Source of the DNA: Pachyseris speciosa | Taxonomy: Eukaryota; Cnidaria; Anthozoa; Scleractinia; Pachyseridae | Length of the DNA: 64,000 nt | Reading direction: 5' to 3' | Assembly: GCA_016490735.1 (NCBI GenBank) | Contig: JAEMWC010001351.1 | Coordinates: 62,001-126,000, forward strand | Part shown: in pieces, positions 45,918-56,568 of the stretch | Position numbering within the stretch: the first letter of the stretch is position 1 | Layout of the letters: the number at the start of each line of letters is the position of its first letter | Translations under genes and position numbers: made by a program | The notes under the pieces: generated by a model | Seen by the model: the letters and a program-made list of their open reading frames with translations, nothing else | The model's database searches: none | What the model was told of the DNA's origin: nothing

Positions 45918-48900
45918 CAGTTACCAAAACTCTAAGCAAATGTGTTAAAACTGTGTGCCTTTGTCTTTCCAGTGCATGGCTTGTATTCGATACGAACTAC
46001 TTTCAAGTGACAAAATGGCAAAAACGACAGGTAAAATTCATCCCAGTTCCAGTTTTTCTACTTTCCAAAGTTGTATTCTGCTTAAAACGACTACTTAAAC
46101 ACCCTAACGAATTCTTGCAGCACTGTACAACAATAATAGCCCAGTTTACATTCTTGGAGAGTCTTATTAATTAACATTTTGGTGTGGAGTAATTAAGAGC
46201 TCACTAGGCAAAACGAGGAAAGGCTGACTTAAAGTAAGGGGTTCCATGATGTATTGTGTGACTCTTCTCAGTGAGACAAACAAAGTTGGCTTTCGATTTA
46301 GTTAGCAAATGAAAGCTCTTGTCCTATGAGGCCAGAAAATAAAATTAACTTGTGATTGCCTATGCGTGGTAACCGATGGCTGATATGTTGTTGGTGGGTT
46401 TGTCGACGGACGGAGATTTCCTTTCAAGAACTGAAGGGTTCAAAGATGATAACAGAAGTAACTTACCAGTCGTAGTGAAAATTTACAAGCTGACCGAAAG
46501 CCCAGAAAGTTATCAGAAATATCACCATTATAACACTAAATCCCTTTCATTTTCCAAGATTGCAGCCGAGTGATAACCGATGTTACTCACTCCACAGCAC
46601 ATGAAGCAAAACTTTTCTGTTGACGAGGAAAGTAATTCACAAAGTGGAACACTTCTAGTCCTTCTCAGTTGTACTGAATACTCGGTCAGTTAAAATGAAA
46701 GTCAAAATGTTGATGGGTGGTCTCTCTCTGAAACTTTATAACAGTCTTAACGTGAAGCTTAGCCAAAAGCTAAAACTTGTTGTCAAAGCTCCTTTAGATG
46801 GGCAACTATCACAGAAATGATCACGTGACTCTTTAACGTCTCTTATTTCCTTCACTTTCTTTAGGGAAGGTGTACATCACCTTTTAGCAGATGTGTCTTA
46901 GAACTAACGTGTGGATCATGTTAAGTAACAGAAGTTGTGCATGAAACGAACTGGAAGACGTGTCCTGATCACGTGCATGGCTATAGTGAATTGTCACGTT
47001 TTTACTGTCTCACCCGTCCGTAATATGTACATCCGTGACATGAAGAACACCATTCCAGTGTGATTTGGAGACTGCCCCCATCAGAGCAGAAGTTAGGGAA
47101 ACTTTGCGTTATGTTATAAACAAGGAAGATTTGACAAGCGCCTTTGAACAAAGGCAAGAGAAATCTACTTTAAAACTAAAGATTATGTGCTGAGATAACT
47201 TTAGTATCCGACTTTCTACAAGAATGTAAAACTATAGTATCGATTTGCGTTAAATGAAAGGTTGTAAAAAGAAAAGACGTTCGAAAGATCTGCCGTATTA
47301 AAGGCAACTTGTAATTCAGTCAATCTACGGTTCCACAGAATTTTTATCACTTCCATGCTTTCATAACTTATGAAAGCATGGAAGTGATAAAAATGAAGCA
47401 AGAATCCTGCGCTACCTTAGCCGTACTTGAAATGTGAAACCGAAATAACACGATCAGCGTATGTTGTGGAAACTAAGCTGGTTCACAAATGGACGAATAC
47501 AACGGCACTTCTGGTTTTCCGGAACGTTAGGACAACCTAGTAATCGAAAAGTATACTAATTCCAGAATTATTCCCAACAAAATAAAGTTCCACACGATTT
47601 ATCATCTAAAGGTTGATAAACAATAAAATACACGGCCGCTTATAATTATTGCTATACATTGAACAACAATCCGACACATGTAGATAGGGTGGACCAAAGT
47701 CGCCCAGTATTCTACAGCGTGATCCGAAATCTTCGATATTTTCTGTCCAAGTAAAAAAAAGAGACATTTGTACCCAGAATCTTATGACTTTCATCAATAA
47801 TATTTCCTGTTATTTGCCCAAAACGCTTAAGCAAGAGCTTTCTTGATTAACCATTGTGCGGGTGACAATTAGAGTTGAAATGACGAATTTCTGGCACCCT
47901 TATCAGCCTTGTTAAGTTTAGAATACTATAAAATTTTCAACGGCTAAATGGCAGTTACATGAAAAGCGGACACCCGTGGAGAACATTTCAGCACGAAACT
48001 TTAGTCCCTTCGTTTATCACTTTTTCCTTTTCGGTCATATATTGTCTTACTCTCTGAATCCTAGCTGACTGTCCATCCAAATACAAACGGATACAGTTCA
48101 TCAGTACTGGTGAAAGTTTAAAGTGAAATTTTATCAAATAAAAATTGCGTCTTAATGAAAATTTAACACCACGGTATGCAAATCTAGAACGGTGTTGTTC
48201 TGACTGTTTGAAATGACTAAAAATGTCCGCTCAGATATCTTGAATTTCGGTTGGGCGTTTATTTTTTTAAGAATGATTCCTTACCGATACAATATTCAGC
48301 CCTGAATATTTTCATATCACTATTTCTAAAACATTGTTAAGAAAAATTAGGATTCTTAACTCCATTCCTGACAAAGATTCTTTTTCTGGCCCAAGCGTGT
48401 TTGGCTCTGTAACAGCAGCTGGTTGCTTCGTCGTTCTCCGCAACGTGAAAACTTTGGTTGAAATCATTTTGTTAAGCGTGATGTCCTACCGATACACTAT
48501 TCAGTCCTGAACATTTTTACCTCTGTTTCTAAGTTATTGTAAAGAAGAGTGACAAGTGAATAAAAGCATGCTCCGGCGAGCAGAAACAATTTAAATTCTG
48601 TGACCTTGTCATTAATTGTTCTGCAACTGCATCAAAGTCTTTTTTGTTCTCGCAACAATATTTCCAATTCGTTTGCATGGAGTGTGCACGAAGCTAATTC
48701 CTAGTGTAAGTAAACGGTTTTCAAGAACTGAAAGTACTCAGAAGTACTACATTGTGAAATGTTCCAGTAGCATTGTGTTCGTTTGAAACAAGTAAACGAC
48801 TTCAAGTTATCTATGTATACGTGGAATTTTACCACAAAATGCTGTGTAACTATCGTTGTCTCATCCCAAACTGTGAATCCTTGGAGTGTAAAAACGAAAC

Positions 48901-49590
48901 GGAGCGATAATTGAACTATGAAAGGTTGGTTATGCTTGCACGCGGTTGTATTTCAGAAAATGTTGTAAAAAGAAGCCCTAACGTAATGGCACGCATTGCA
49001 GAAAAACTTACAATTTGTTTGCATAGAATATTTTTGAAGCGGCCATGGAACGTAGTTAAGACAAAAATTCTATTGTGACTTAAAAGTCCCATTCAACATT
49101 ACAGAGTTTTTTAACTTCTAATATTTCAACACGGATGCGACTAGAAAAAATACCGAAATGTTAGGAAACTTTACGTCATCTTGTAAGAAAAGAGATCTGA
49201 CAAGCGTCTTCATAGTTGAACATGAGGCAAGAGAAATCTATTTAAAACCAATGATCTGTCGGCTTAAGTATTCCTCTTTAGGCAAGAATGTAAAACTATA
49301 GCACCAAATTAAACTACAGCATAAATAGAATTGTGGAATACACTAGAGAGTTTAGGGAAACTTATAACCAAGGACTGCAAGCTAAAATTTCTGACAAAAA
49401 ACACTAAAGTTGAATCAACGGCTGTTACAATTTCCGTGTTCAGGGGAAGTGAAAACAAAAATGTGGAATGTGGTGGTAATGCTTGCGTTTGCATGTAAAT
49501 TTAAGGTAGCAAACATTTGTTGGAAATCGAGTCACAAATGAATCGACCGATACTAAAGTGAGGCAGGTTTTACAATGGACTGGGCACCAA
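45918..49590 (+). repeat. Array unit D (partial, about 3.7 kb)
   Basis: Follows units A-C to about 49560 (ATCGACCGATACTAAAGTG), then joins the exon-1 region. It contains a unique perfect hairpin at 47341-47393. Confidence 0.82.
47341..47393. repeat. Perfect 26-bp hairpin unique to unit D
   Basis: The 26 bp arm 47341-47366 is followed by one base and its exact inverse complement at 47368-47393. Units A-C have only the first arm, then GCAAGAATCC. The second arm is therefore a local inverted duplication. Confidence 0.93.
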
Positions 49591-50152
49591 GGATACACTC
49601 ATAAAACCCGCACTACTTCAAAATAAGAAGATAGCCGACTGATCGATGATGAAGACCTGAGTATCCTGAGTGTGGACACAGGCGAAGTAAACACCTTAGC
49701 ACAACATGCAGCTGACAAGATGAAAAAAAAAGGAATTGAAAAACAACTTCCCTTAAACAACCGAGAAGCAATTTTCCAAAGACGGTATATACAAGACTTT
49801 TTCTTTCCGAAGCACATTTTGGAAGCTTTAAAGAGCCACTTGTTCACCGGTATCAGCTGATTTTGGTCAGATGACCATTAATGAGCGATTTGTGAATCAA
49901 CGGGACTAACAACGTAAGCAATTAGCCTCACGCATAAAATATACTTGTGGATAAAAAAAGAAACTGAGAAAGCTAAGATTTGAAATTAATACAGGTCATT
50001 GTGATTAATGAACCAAAACGAAAGTTTTGAAATGTGGGAAATAGGCCTGATGTCTCACCTTAGTCGAATTCAAAAGAGGAAGTCATAGCATTTTGGCTCT
50101 TTTTGCAAAAACTATCAAAGTTGGACACATTTAAACTGTAAATTGTACTCAC

Positions 50153-50219
50153 CCGAAGCCAAATGAAGTATAACCTTGAGAATAGCAACACCAAAGTAGA
50201 GTTTGCGATAAGACTCCAT
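50153..50219 (-). CDS. Signal-peptide first exon of the CUB/F5-8C gene
   Basis: The 22-codon exon starts ATG-GAG (MESYRK) followed by LYFGVAILKVILHLAS and the first base of a Gly codon, then a strong donor, TTCGG|GTGAGTAC. A short charged start, a hydrophobic core and a small-residue end (LASG) fit a secretory signal peptide, although a Lys interrupts the core. It exits in phase 1, exactly what the CUB1 exon at 19212 needs, giving LAS-G-CGRV. The paralogous copy at 3183-3248 is dead. Assignment to this gene is inferred from phase, strand and homology; the intron would be about 30.8 kb. Confidence 0.72.
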
Positions 50220-50319
50220 TTTACGGTGATAAACGCCCAAGAATTTTCAGAAGGCAAGCTTTTCGCTGTTATTAGCATGCAGAAGTCAATCCACCGTAGC
50301 TGTCAACTTTCTCATGTGT

Positions 50320-50336
50320 TGATTGGCTAATTTTAT
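50320..50336 (-). promoter_or_regulatory. Candidate CCAAT box upstream of exon 1
   Basis: The minus strand reads TTAGCCAATCAACAC about 105 bp upstream of the ATG. The dead paralogue has AAGCCAATTAACGC at the matching place (about 3367-3376). No convincing TATA box is visible. Confidence 0.35.
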
Positions 50337-51305
50337 GTTGATGCCATCGACCACATTTTGAGAAACTCTTCATTGCTGTTAAGAAATTTACGTCAAAACT
50401 GGATTTTATCAATTAGACCTTCACCTAATTATATGGTCCGACGTTAATTTTTCCTTCCCAGGTATGAATGATTTATGGTTTGGCCGTTCGTTTGGCCATT
50501 GAAAGTAGTCCATCGCCAGCATGATGTAAACTGGAATCGAGTTAGCGGCGTGACAAGTTTTGCTTTAATAAGTTTCACAATTCTGTTTGACTAATTTAAG
50601 TCTAGTCCGTAGAACGAAGATCCTTCTTTACATAGCGTGGCTGTTTTCCATGGGAATCAATTTTGATGGTCCAAAGCACCCGAAAGCCCTCAAGCAAATA
50701 TTAAATATATTCTAAACGAACAGGTGTAGAATTGACTTAAGGGGCAGAAGTGTCCACACCGGTGAAATTCATAAACTTCAGCAACCACCACGGAAACGCC
50801 CACGATGACCTCATTTCCAAATACGTTAATAGAGAGTACAAGCAATGACGACCAAGACAGCAACAAGAACCTAATTTAAGGCAATGTAGGTTGACTCCGG
50901 AGAAAATTCGCGATTGCTTTTTCTAGCGATCAAAAGGGCGCGATTTCATTTGAAGTCAAATCGTAGTCTCAGATACTTCAGCTGGCGCTCCTGCCTATCT
51001 TGGACGAACTATTTATTAACAAGAGGCTAAAATTAGCCTAAATTCGGGCCTGCAAAAACAGTGCATGTATTCCTCATTTAGCCTTAAACGAAAGAAAAGA
51101 GAAAAGGTCTGTCCTTGTTATATTGGGCGCATTGGGCTCATAATGATGTTAGAGTCTTTTTATTTGGGGTGAATGTCCTCAGAATCGTTTTCAGAATACA
51201 TTTCTTGTAGTAAATGATTGCAATATGGCTTACTCAGCATTGATAATAATTTGATATTTGTAAAAAGAAAGGAACAAACAAACAAACAAACAAAAACAAA
51301 ACTTC

Positions 51306-51436
51306 TTTGGCTCGTCACGCAATCTCTCCTCTTTCCAAGTTAGCCTCCCACAAAGAAATTTGGCTCGTCGCGCAACCTCTCCTCTTTCCAAGTTAGCCTC
51401 CCACAAAGAAATTTGGCTCGTCACGCAATCTCTCTT
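51306..51436. repeat. 53-bp tandem repeat, about 2.5 copies
   Basis: The unit starts TTTGGCTCGTC at 51306, 51359 and 51412. The copies differ at only a few positions. Confidence 0.93.
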
Positions 51437-51967
51437 CATCATTTAACGTTCTGTTCACCCAACTCCTTACATTGTCCTTATTCTTAACCGATCTTACTTT
51501 CCTTAGTACAACTGAATATTGTTTCTCCGTTTTTTTCCTACGTGTATCTTAAAATATATGTGTCAGCGCTATGCAACGGAGCTTTTATTGCTCTGAGGCC
51601 TGCTTTTCCTTTTAAGTAATACATCGAAAGGAGGACTTTGGCATGTTTCAACCGTTTATTGAGTGAAAGCTACTCTCATTTGACGTACAGGCTCTTTAAT
51701 TTAAGGTGATTCCTCACATTTGCATGGCGCATCCTTGCTGCTCACCTACTGCGCATAATTTATGGCGTCATTAGCGCGCGCTCGTGCGTGCCCTCGTGCA
51801 CGCACTCGGCTTTTGCTCACTAATGAGCACGAGCACCCCATGTTTTTTTCCAGTCATTTTAATTAACTAACCATAAGCTTTGCGTACATGTAAGAAAAGA
51901 CTGATCTGATTTCTATTGTTGAAAATTGAATAAATAAAATAGCAGCTACAAAATGGTGTTTCTAATT

Positions 51968-52116
51968 CTTTGATTGCACTCACGTGATAAGACCGCGATG
52001 TTGGTGCCAAAACAATAGAAAAATGTAGCTCAAAGTTTGCAAAACAATAGAGTCAAATTCGCTATTTTTCGATCTTTCCACCAACATGGCCGCCGTGACG
52101 TCAGGTGCAATCAAAG
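51968..52116. mobile_element. 149 bp MITE with CACGTGA and TGACGTCA in its arms
   Basis: Left arm CTTTGATTGCACTCACGTGA; right arm inverted CTTTGATTGCACCTGACGTC. Both continue to a GATGTTGG / CATGTTGG end. Same family as 58050-58204. Confidence 0.85.
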
Positions 52117-52364
52117 AAATGCAGTTTGGTGACCATAGCAAGAAATTTGGTTCAAATTTGTCCAAATTAAAATGTTTATTTGTTTCCGACTTTCTGCTGT
52201 AGTTTAAGGTTTATTCTCACGAGTCTGGGCTAACAAAGATTTCACAATAATTTGGAATGCGTCCCTGTATATAAGGGACGGACCATTATTTTTCTGGAGG
52301 CGCGGGGAAGTATGAAAAAGTTTCCTCTGCAAACATTTTTTTCGATCTTTTTTTTAACTACGTT

Positions 52365-52400
52365 CTGAAGAAGGCTGGTGTTGGCCAGCCGAAATATCGT
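52365..52400 (+). ncRNA. Hammerhead-ribozyme-like core (candidate, probably decayed)
   Basis: CTGAAGA is followed by a 6-bp stem GGCTGG/CCAGCC with a TGTTGG loop and then GAAA. That is the order of the hammerhead core (CUGANGA, stem II, GAAA). One extra A precedes stem II and I cannot find a convincing stem I, so activity is doubtful. Such motifs are known in Penelope-like elements. Confidence 0.3.
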
Positions 52401-53173
52401 ATTTACGCCTTTACACGTTGTTTGACCAGCCGTTGCAGTATTTCCCTACATTTTGTTACTTAATGTATCTGTTCATGTATTTCATGTTTTGGACGATATC
52501 ATTACAGCTGTTTTCCTTTGTCTTTATTCCTGAACCGATGCTAGCAATCAAAAAAATCTATATTTTTTCACTTGCTCTTTTTTCTACACTCACGCATAGA
52601 AATTTCTCCCCTGTGCAATTGCACTCCACTACATTTACCCCTCCAAAAGCCATTTCTACTTTTATGCAAATTTTTATCACTGCAGTTTGCGTTTTGTAAG
52701 GTTCATCTCCAAAACAAGCCTGGTTACACCCCCTCCCCCCTTCCACCTCCGATTTTTCCGCTTTGCTGGGATGGGTTAGTTTTTAATAATTTATAGCAAT
52801 TCTGAGCCTGGGATGATTTTGGTCGGGAGTTTCTTAACCAGGCAAAACTACTGTGCTTGCTTCACGGCAAAGCAACTATCCGCTTTTTAATGACAACACC
52901 ACTAACAACTTTTAAATGGTTTTATTCATAATAATAGTAGTAACTTAAAGTCTGCCCAAGATCTAAAGCTACTTAGAAATCTGTCAATGTCACACTATTA
53001 ACGAGCCATCAAGTGCTTTACACTTATGCTCGTCATCAATACATTAGGGTTTAAACATTTTGAATGTATTTTTGCTTAATCAACTGCTTGGCAAATCAAA
53101 AATTCCCATTACCCATAATTCTGAATGGATTGTTCTAATATACATGTACACTAAAAACAATTGTCTGTGTTTG

Positions 53174-53633
53174 CGGGAGAGGAGAGGGGGGAGGAGAGGG
53201 GGTAGGAGAAGGGGAGGGAAGGGAGTAAGAGATGAGAAGAGAAGAGAGGGAGCAAGAGAGGGAAAAGGAGAGGAGAGGGGAGGAGACAGGGTAAGAGATG
53301 AGAAGAGAAGAGAGATGGGAAGAAGAGCCTGAAGGGAGAAGAGAGGAGAGGGCAGAGCAGGAAAGGAGAGGATTGGGGAGGAGAGGGGGTAAGAGATGAG
53401 TAGAAAAGAGAGAGGGGAGGAAAAAGGAAGGGGAACAGAGGAGCGAGGGGAGGAGATGAGAAAAGAGGAGAGAGTGGAGAAGAGGAGGGGAGGAGAGGAG
53501 AGGGGAGGGCAGGGGACAAAAGGAGAGGAGAGGGGAAGAGAGGGGTGAAGAGAAGGAAGAGAAGGACAAGACAGGGCAAACGAGAGGAACAGTGACGAAA
53601 GAAGAGTAAAGGAGAGGAGAGGACAGGAGGGGA
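53174..53633. repeat. 460-bp polypurine (GA-rich) tract
   Basis: Almost only G and A on the plus strand, as irregular GGAGA/GAGGGG repeats with rare pyrimidines. Long open frames on both strands here are compositional artefacts. Confidence 0.95.
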
Positions 53634-54686
53634 CCTAGAGCTACTGACCACATCCCTATGTACATATATTCCACTTAGGGAGGTTCTGCATTGTACCAAT
53701 TTAGATTTAGTAGGATAGAGAAAGAGAAGCAGAAGGGAGAGAAATGCAACAAAACATGCATGGATGTACTGGCTTGCACTGCCGTGCAAATTGCTATGTT
53801 TGCCCTGTTTACTGGGAGGAAAAACAAAACAGGAAAGCCATGTAAGTAACCATTTCTTTCTCATACAATTAAAAAACAAAAACAAAAACAAAAAGAAGAA
53901 AAATATAAATACTTACTTCAATTACTTGAAATTGCTTGTACGGCAAACAGTTTCCAAAAATTAGGGATTCATACTTTCTCTTTAGTTTAGTTTAGTTTGT
54001 TTCATGAGGGGAAGTTGACAAGCACTGCAAATGCTTAGTACTGTCATTTCCATCATGATTAAACAGGGACCACAACAGTTTTCCTCTTACAAAGTATGGT
54101 AATGGCTACAGTTCAAGAATATTCCACCTGAACAAATGACTGTAAAAGACATTGTTATACATGTCTGGTTCATTGTGAAAGTATGGCGGTGTGTAATGGA
54201 AAGGATTAGCTGATAGGTCTGACCTCTGTCTAATGCACCTCCCAATGCTAAGTCATAGGGAGGAGTGGATGAAAGGAATTAGGTGAGTTGCTGGCAGATG
54301 TGGGCCATTTGACTAATCTCTCCATCTCCACCCTGGGAATTTGACTGAAAAACTTACATAGGTTTAAGTTTAAGTACATTAGCACAAGCTGAGCAGATTT
54401 GACTTCATGTGACCAATTGTTTTGGTCTTGGGGAGGTGACAAAAGGACCTTTAAAAAGTCAAATGTCTCACATCACCAAGTGTCTTGAGCCTTCTCTAGC
54501 TTAATTATACATGTCATATCATATATGTACACTTCTGTTGTAAAGTAAGAACACTTAAGAGGCAGCAATCTTGCAAACCTGAGTTAAAAGACCCACGGCC
54601 CTGATTAAATGATAAAATGTACAAATGAGGTTTTGAAAATAAATTAACACTTTGATGTAGATAGCTTGGAATTAGTTAAATAATGT

Positions 54687-54781
54687 TCACTGGGCTTTGC
54701 ATGATCCAAAACTTGGTCTTTTTAAAATGGATTTTCTTCGGCTTGGAGTGGAGGGTGAGGTGTTGCAATTGAGGGAGTCAT
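54687..54781 (-). CDS. STK11: STK11/LKB1 last coding exon (CaaX terminus)
   Basis: The exon follows TTTGCAG and encodes [20 protein letters not shown], then [11 protein letters not shown] and TGA. The first Asp codon is completed by the G left from the exon at 55728, so the phase fits. The end CKAQ is a CaaX prenylation box, equivalent to the CKQQ end of mammalian LKB1, which is farnesylated for membrane attachment. RRKS and KRPS resemble the basophilic-kinase site just before the CaaX in mammals (RRLS). The exon is about half the length of human exon 9. Confidence 0.88.
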
Positions 54782-55727
54782 CTGCAAAGTACAACAAAAA
54801 TTATCATCAGATGGTAATTAATACTCAAAACTAGTTATTCACCAACAAACTCAGTGATTTACTCAATCTCGCCAACTTGGATGTAAATGTTACTAAAAAG
54901 TTAAGAACAGTGCCTCATAAAAGAAGAGTTGTTTTTTGCTTGGTACTGTATATGGCTGTGGAAAAAAGCAGATCTCAGCAAAGCTCGTTAAAATCTAAAA
55001 GAAATTTGGGGGTTAATAAACTTCACATTATTTCCATGATATTTGAGTGAAATTAACAAATCTAAAAGCAGGGGTTTCATTAGAAGCTGGCAACTGGTGA
55101 AAATCGCTGCCTACTTTGTCTGTATTTTCACTCAAATTATTTTATAAAAATTCATCAGGTCACTGCCTACTTTAGTTGGCTCAAACGGCTATTTCAAAAC
55201 TTATTGAAAACCCTGAAAAGGCTAATTAAAAAAAAATGTCACAAGCATGGGAATTCTTACTCACAATCTTCTTTTCATATTCAAGATCTGCCTTCCCTGC
55301 TTAGTTACAATAATGCCTTTGTGTTACAATGCACCAACCTAAAAGAGCCACTTTTTATGCCTCCTTATCTCTAATAAAGATATTGTAATCTATTATCGAG
55401 TGTCTACAGGTATGTATGTATTTATGATAATTTTTTTTCTGGCAAATAAATAAACTGAAACTGTAATACCAGATCGATATTAATAGTAACAAGTCAAGAC
55501 AAGGCATTACATTACATTCAATGCTCTGGATTTCACTGTACTGCATTTCAGAAACTAAGAGCTGATGACCACTGGGACAAAAATGTTAACTAAAGTGTCT
55601 CCTCAGTTTCTCCATATACATTGTAAAAAGAGTCACAAGTTTTTTAAATGTACCATTTGAGGTAAAATTGCATTCATACAAATGCTACAACACTCTATAG
55701 AGCTGTTAATTAAGGGATGACTCCTAC
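54782..55727. other. STK11 intron 8
   Basis: A 946 bp intron with consensus ends on the minus strand (GTAGGAG ... CTTTGCAG). No repeat or other feature recognised. Confidence 0.8.
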
Positions 55728-55903
55728 CTGCTGAATAAGAGTCGTCATAACGACTGTCTTGTTCTGGTTCATCTTCTTCAAAGCATGGGTTGTGCAGATC
55801 ATCCAGGTAGGGTATTACACTCATGCTGTGGAGCATATTGTCCTCTTCAAGTGGCGGAATGGGAACAAAGTGGTTGGTTTTAAGGTGGCTTTTGCATACC
55901 CAT
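55728..55903 (-). CDS. STK11: STK11/LKB1 exon equivalent to human exon 8
   Basis: The 176 bp exon encodes WVCKSHLKTNHFVPIPPLEE, then MLHSMSVIPYLDDLHNPCFE, then EDEPEQDSRYDDSYSAG. Human LKB1 has the same order: QHSW, then VPIPPS, then SMTVVPYLEDLH. It covers the end of the kinase domain and the start of the C-terminal flanking region that contacts MO25. The acceptor is TTTCCAG|A; AG from the previous exon plus A makes the Arg in RQHRW. It exits in phase 1, as in human. Human exon 8 is 188 bp. Confidence 0.93.
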
Positions 55904-56568
55904 CTGGAAATTAGAATATGAATTAATTGAGTTATAGCACTCCTCGAGAGGGCTCACTTTGAAAATGAAAATTAATTTATTTTGGTTATTAGTGTGATCT
56001 GCAACCAGGCCTTGTGATTCCCAAACATTTCAGCACATATTACAATGTAACTGCTGACAGGTGGAACAAATGAAGGGTATTCTGCAAAAGTTGCATACAG
56101 CATATACCACTTTTTTCCTTAAAATCCAAAATATCTCTAAACTCAGTCTTCTTTGGCATACAGTACCGGTTAAAAGTAAGTTGACAGTCTCGACTAGATC
56201 CTCGTGAGAATCGAGTATCGAGGATTGAGTCGAGAATCGAGACTTCATTCAAAACTCAACTCAATCCTCTTTACTCGATTCTCGCAGGAAGCACTCTGTT
56301 GTTATTCATCGAGTACGTGATTCGACTTTCCGAGTTCTTGAGGAAAGAACGCAGCTGTTGTGTATGGACACTTATGTAGACACTACAACAGTTTCCGTTC
56401 GAACAACGCAACGAATTCAAGCTAAAGGACAGCGCGGTGACAAATACTGTCAAAAGTCATTTACTTAGGTTTTGAGGATGCGGTGTACTTCTCGAGGAAA
56501 TATCACATACTTCATTAAAAAAAAAAACAAGGTCAAAAGACATTTAGTTTCTTTTGAGGTCACAGCCT

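Larger units (their letters stand above)
19369..50152. other. Giant first intron of the CUB/F5-8C gene
   Basis: No further CUB, F5/8C or other recognisable exon was found on either strand. The intron is dominated by a tandem array of long units (20.6-49.6 kb), with smaller mobile elements inserted in individual units. Short open frames recur at matching positions in the units (for example a STDGDFLSRTEGFKDDNR stretch at 29946, 38863 and 46376) but they match no family I know and frameshift between copies. Confidence 0.7.
50620..54686. other. Intergenic region between the two host genes
   Basis: No coding exon is recognised. It contains a 53-bp tandem repeat (51306-51436), a MITE (51968-52116), a hammerhead-like motif (52365-52394) and a polypurine tract (53174-53633). 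The part next to 54686 should include the STK11 3' UTR; the nearest AATAAA on the minus strand that I found is near 52920, which would make the UTR about 1.8 kb. The stretches 50620-51290 and 53640-54686 show nothing else I can name. Confidence 0.5.

Noticed and set aside
53135..53891. Long minus-strand open frames rich in Ser, Leu and Pro
   Set aside because: They are translations of the polypurine/polypyrimidine tract, in overlapping frames, with no domain and no exon signals.
54248..54442. A possible extra coding exon downstream of STK11
   Set aside because: No homology to LKB1; the CKAQ exon with a proper stop already ends the protein.
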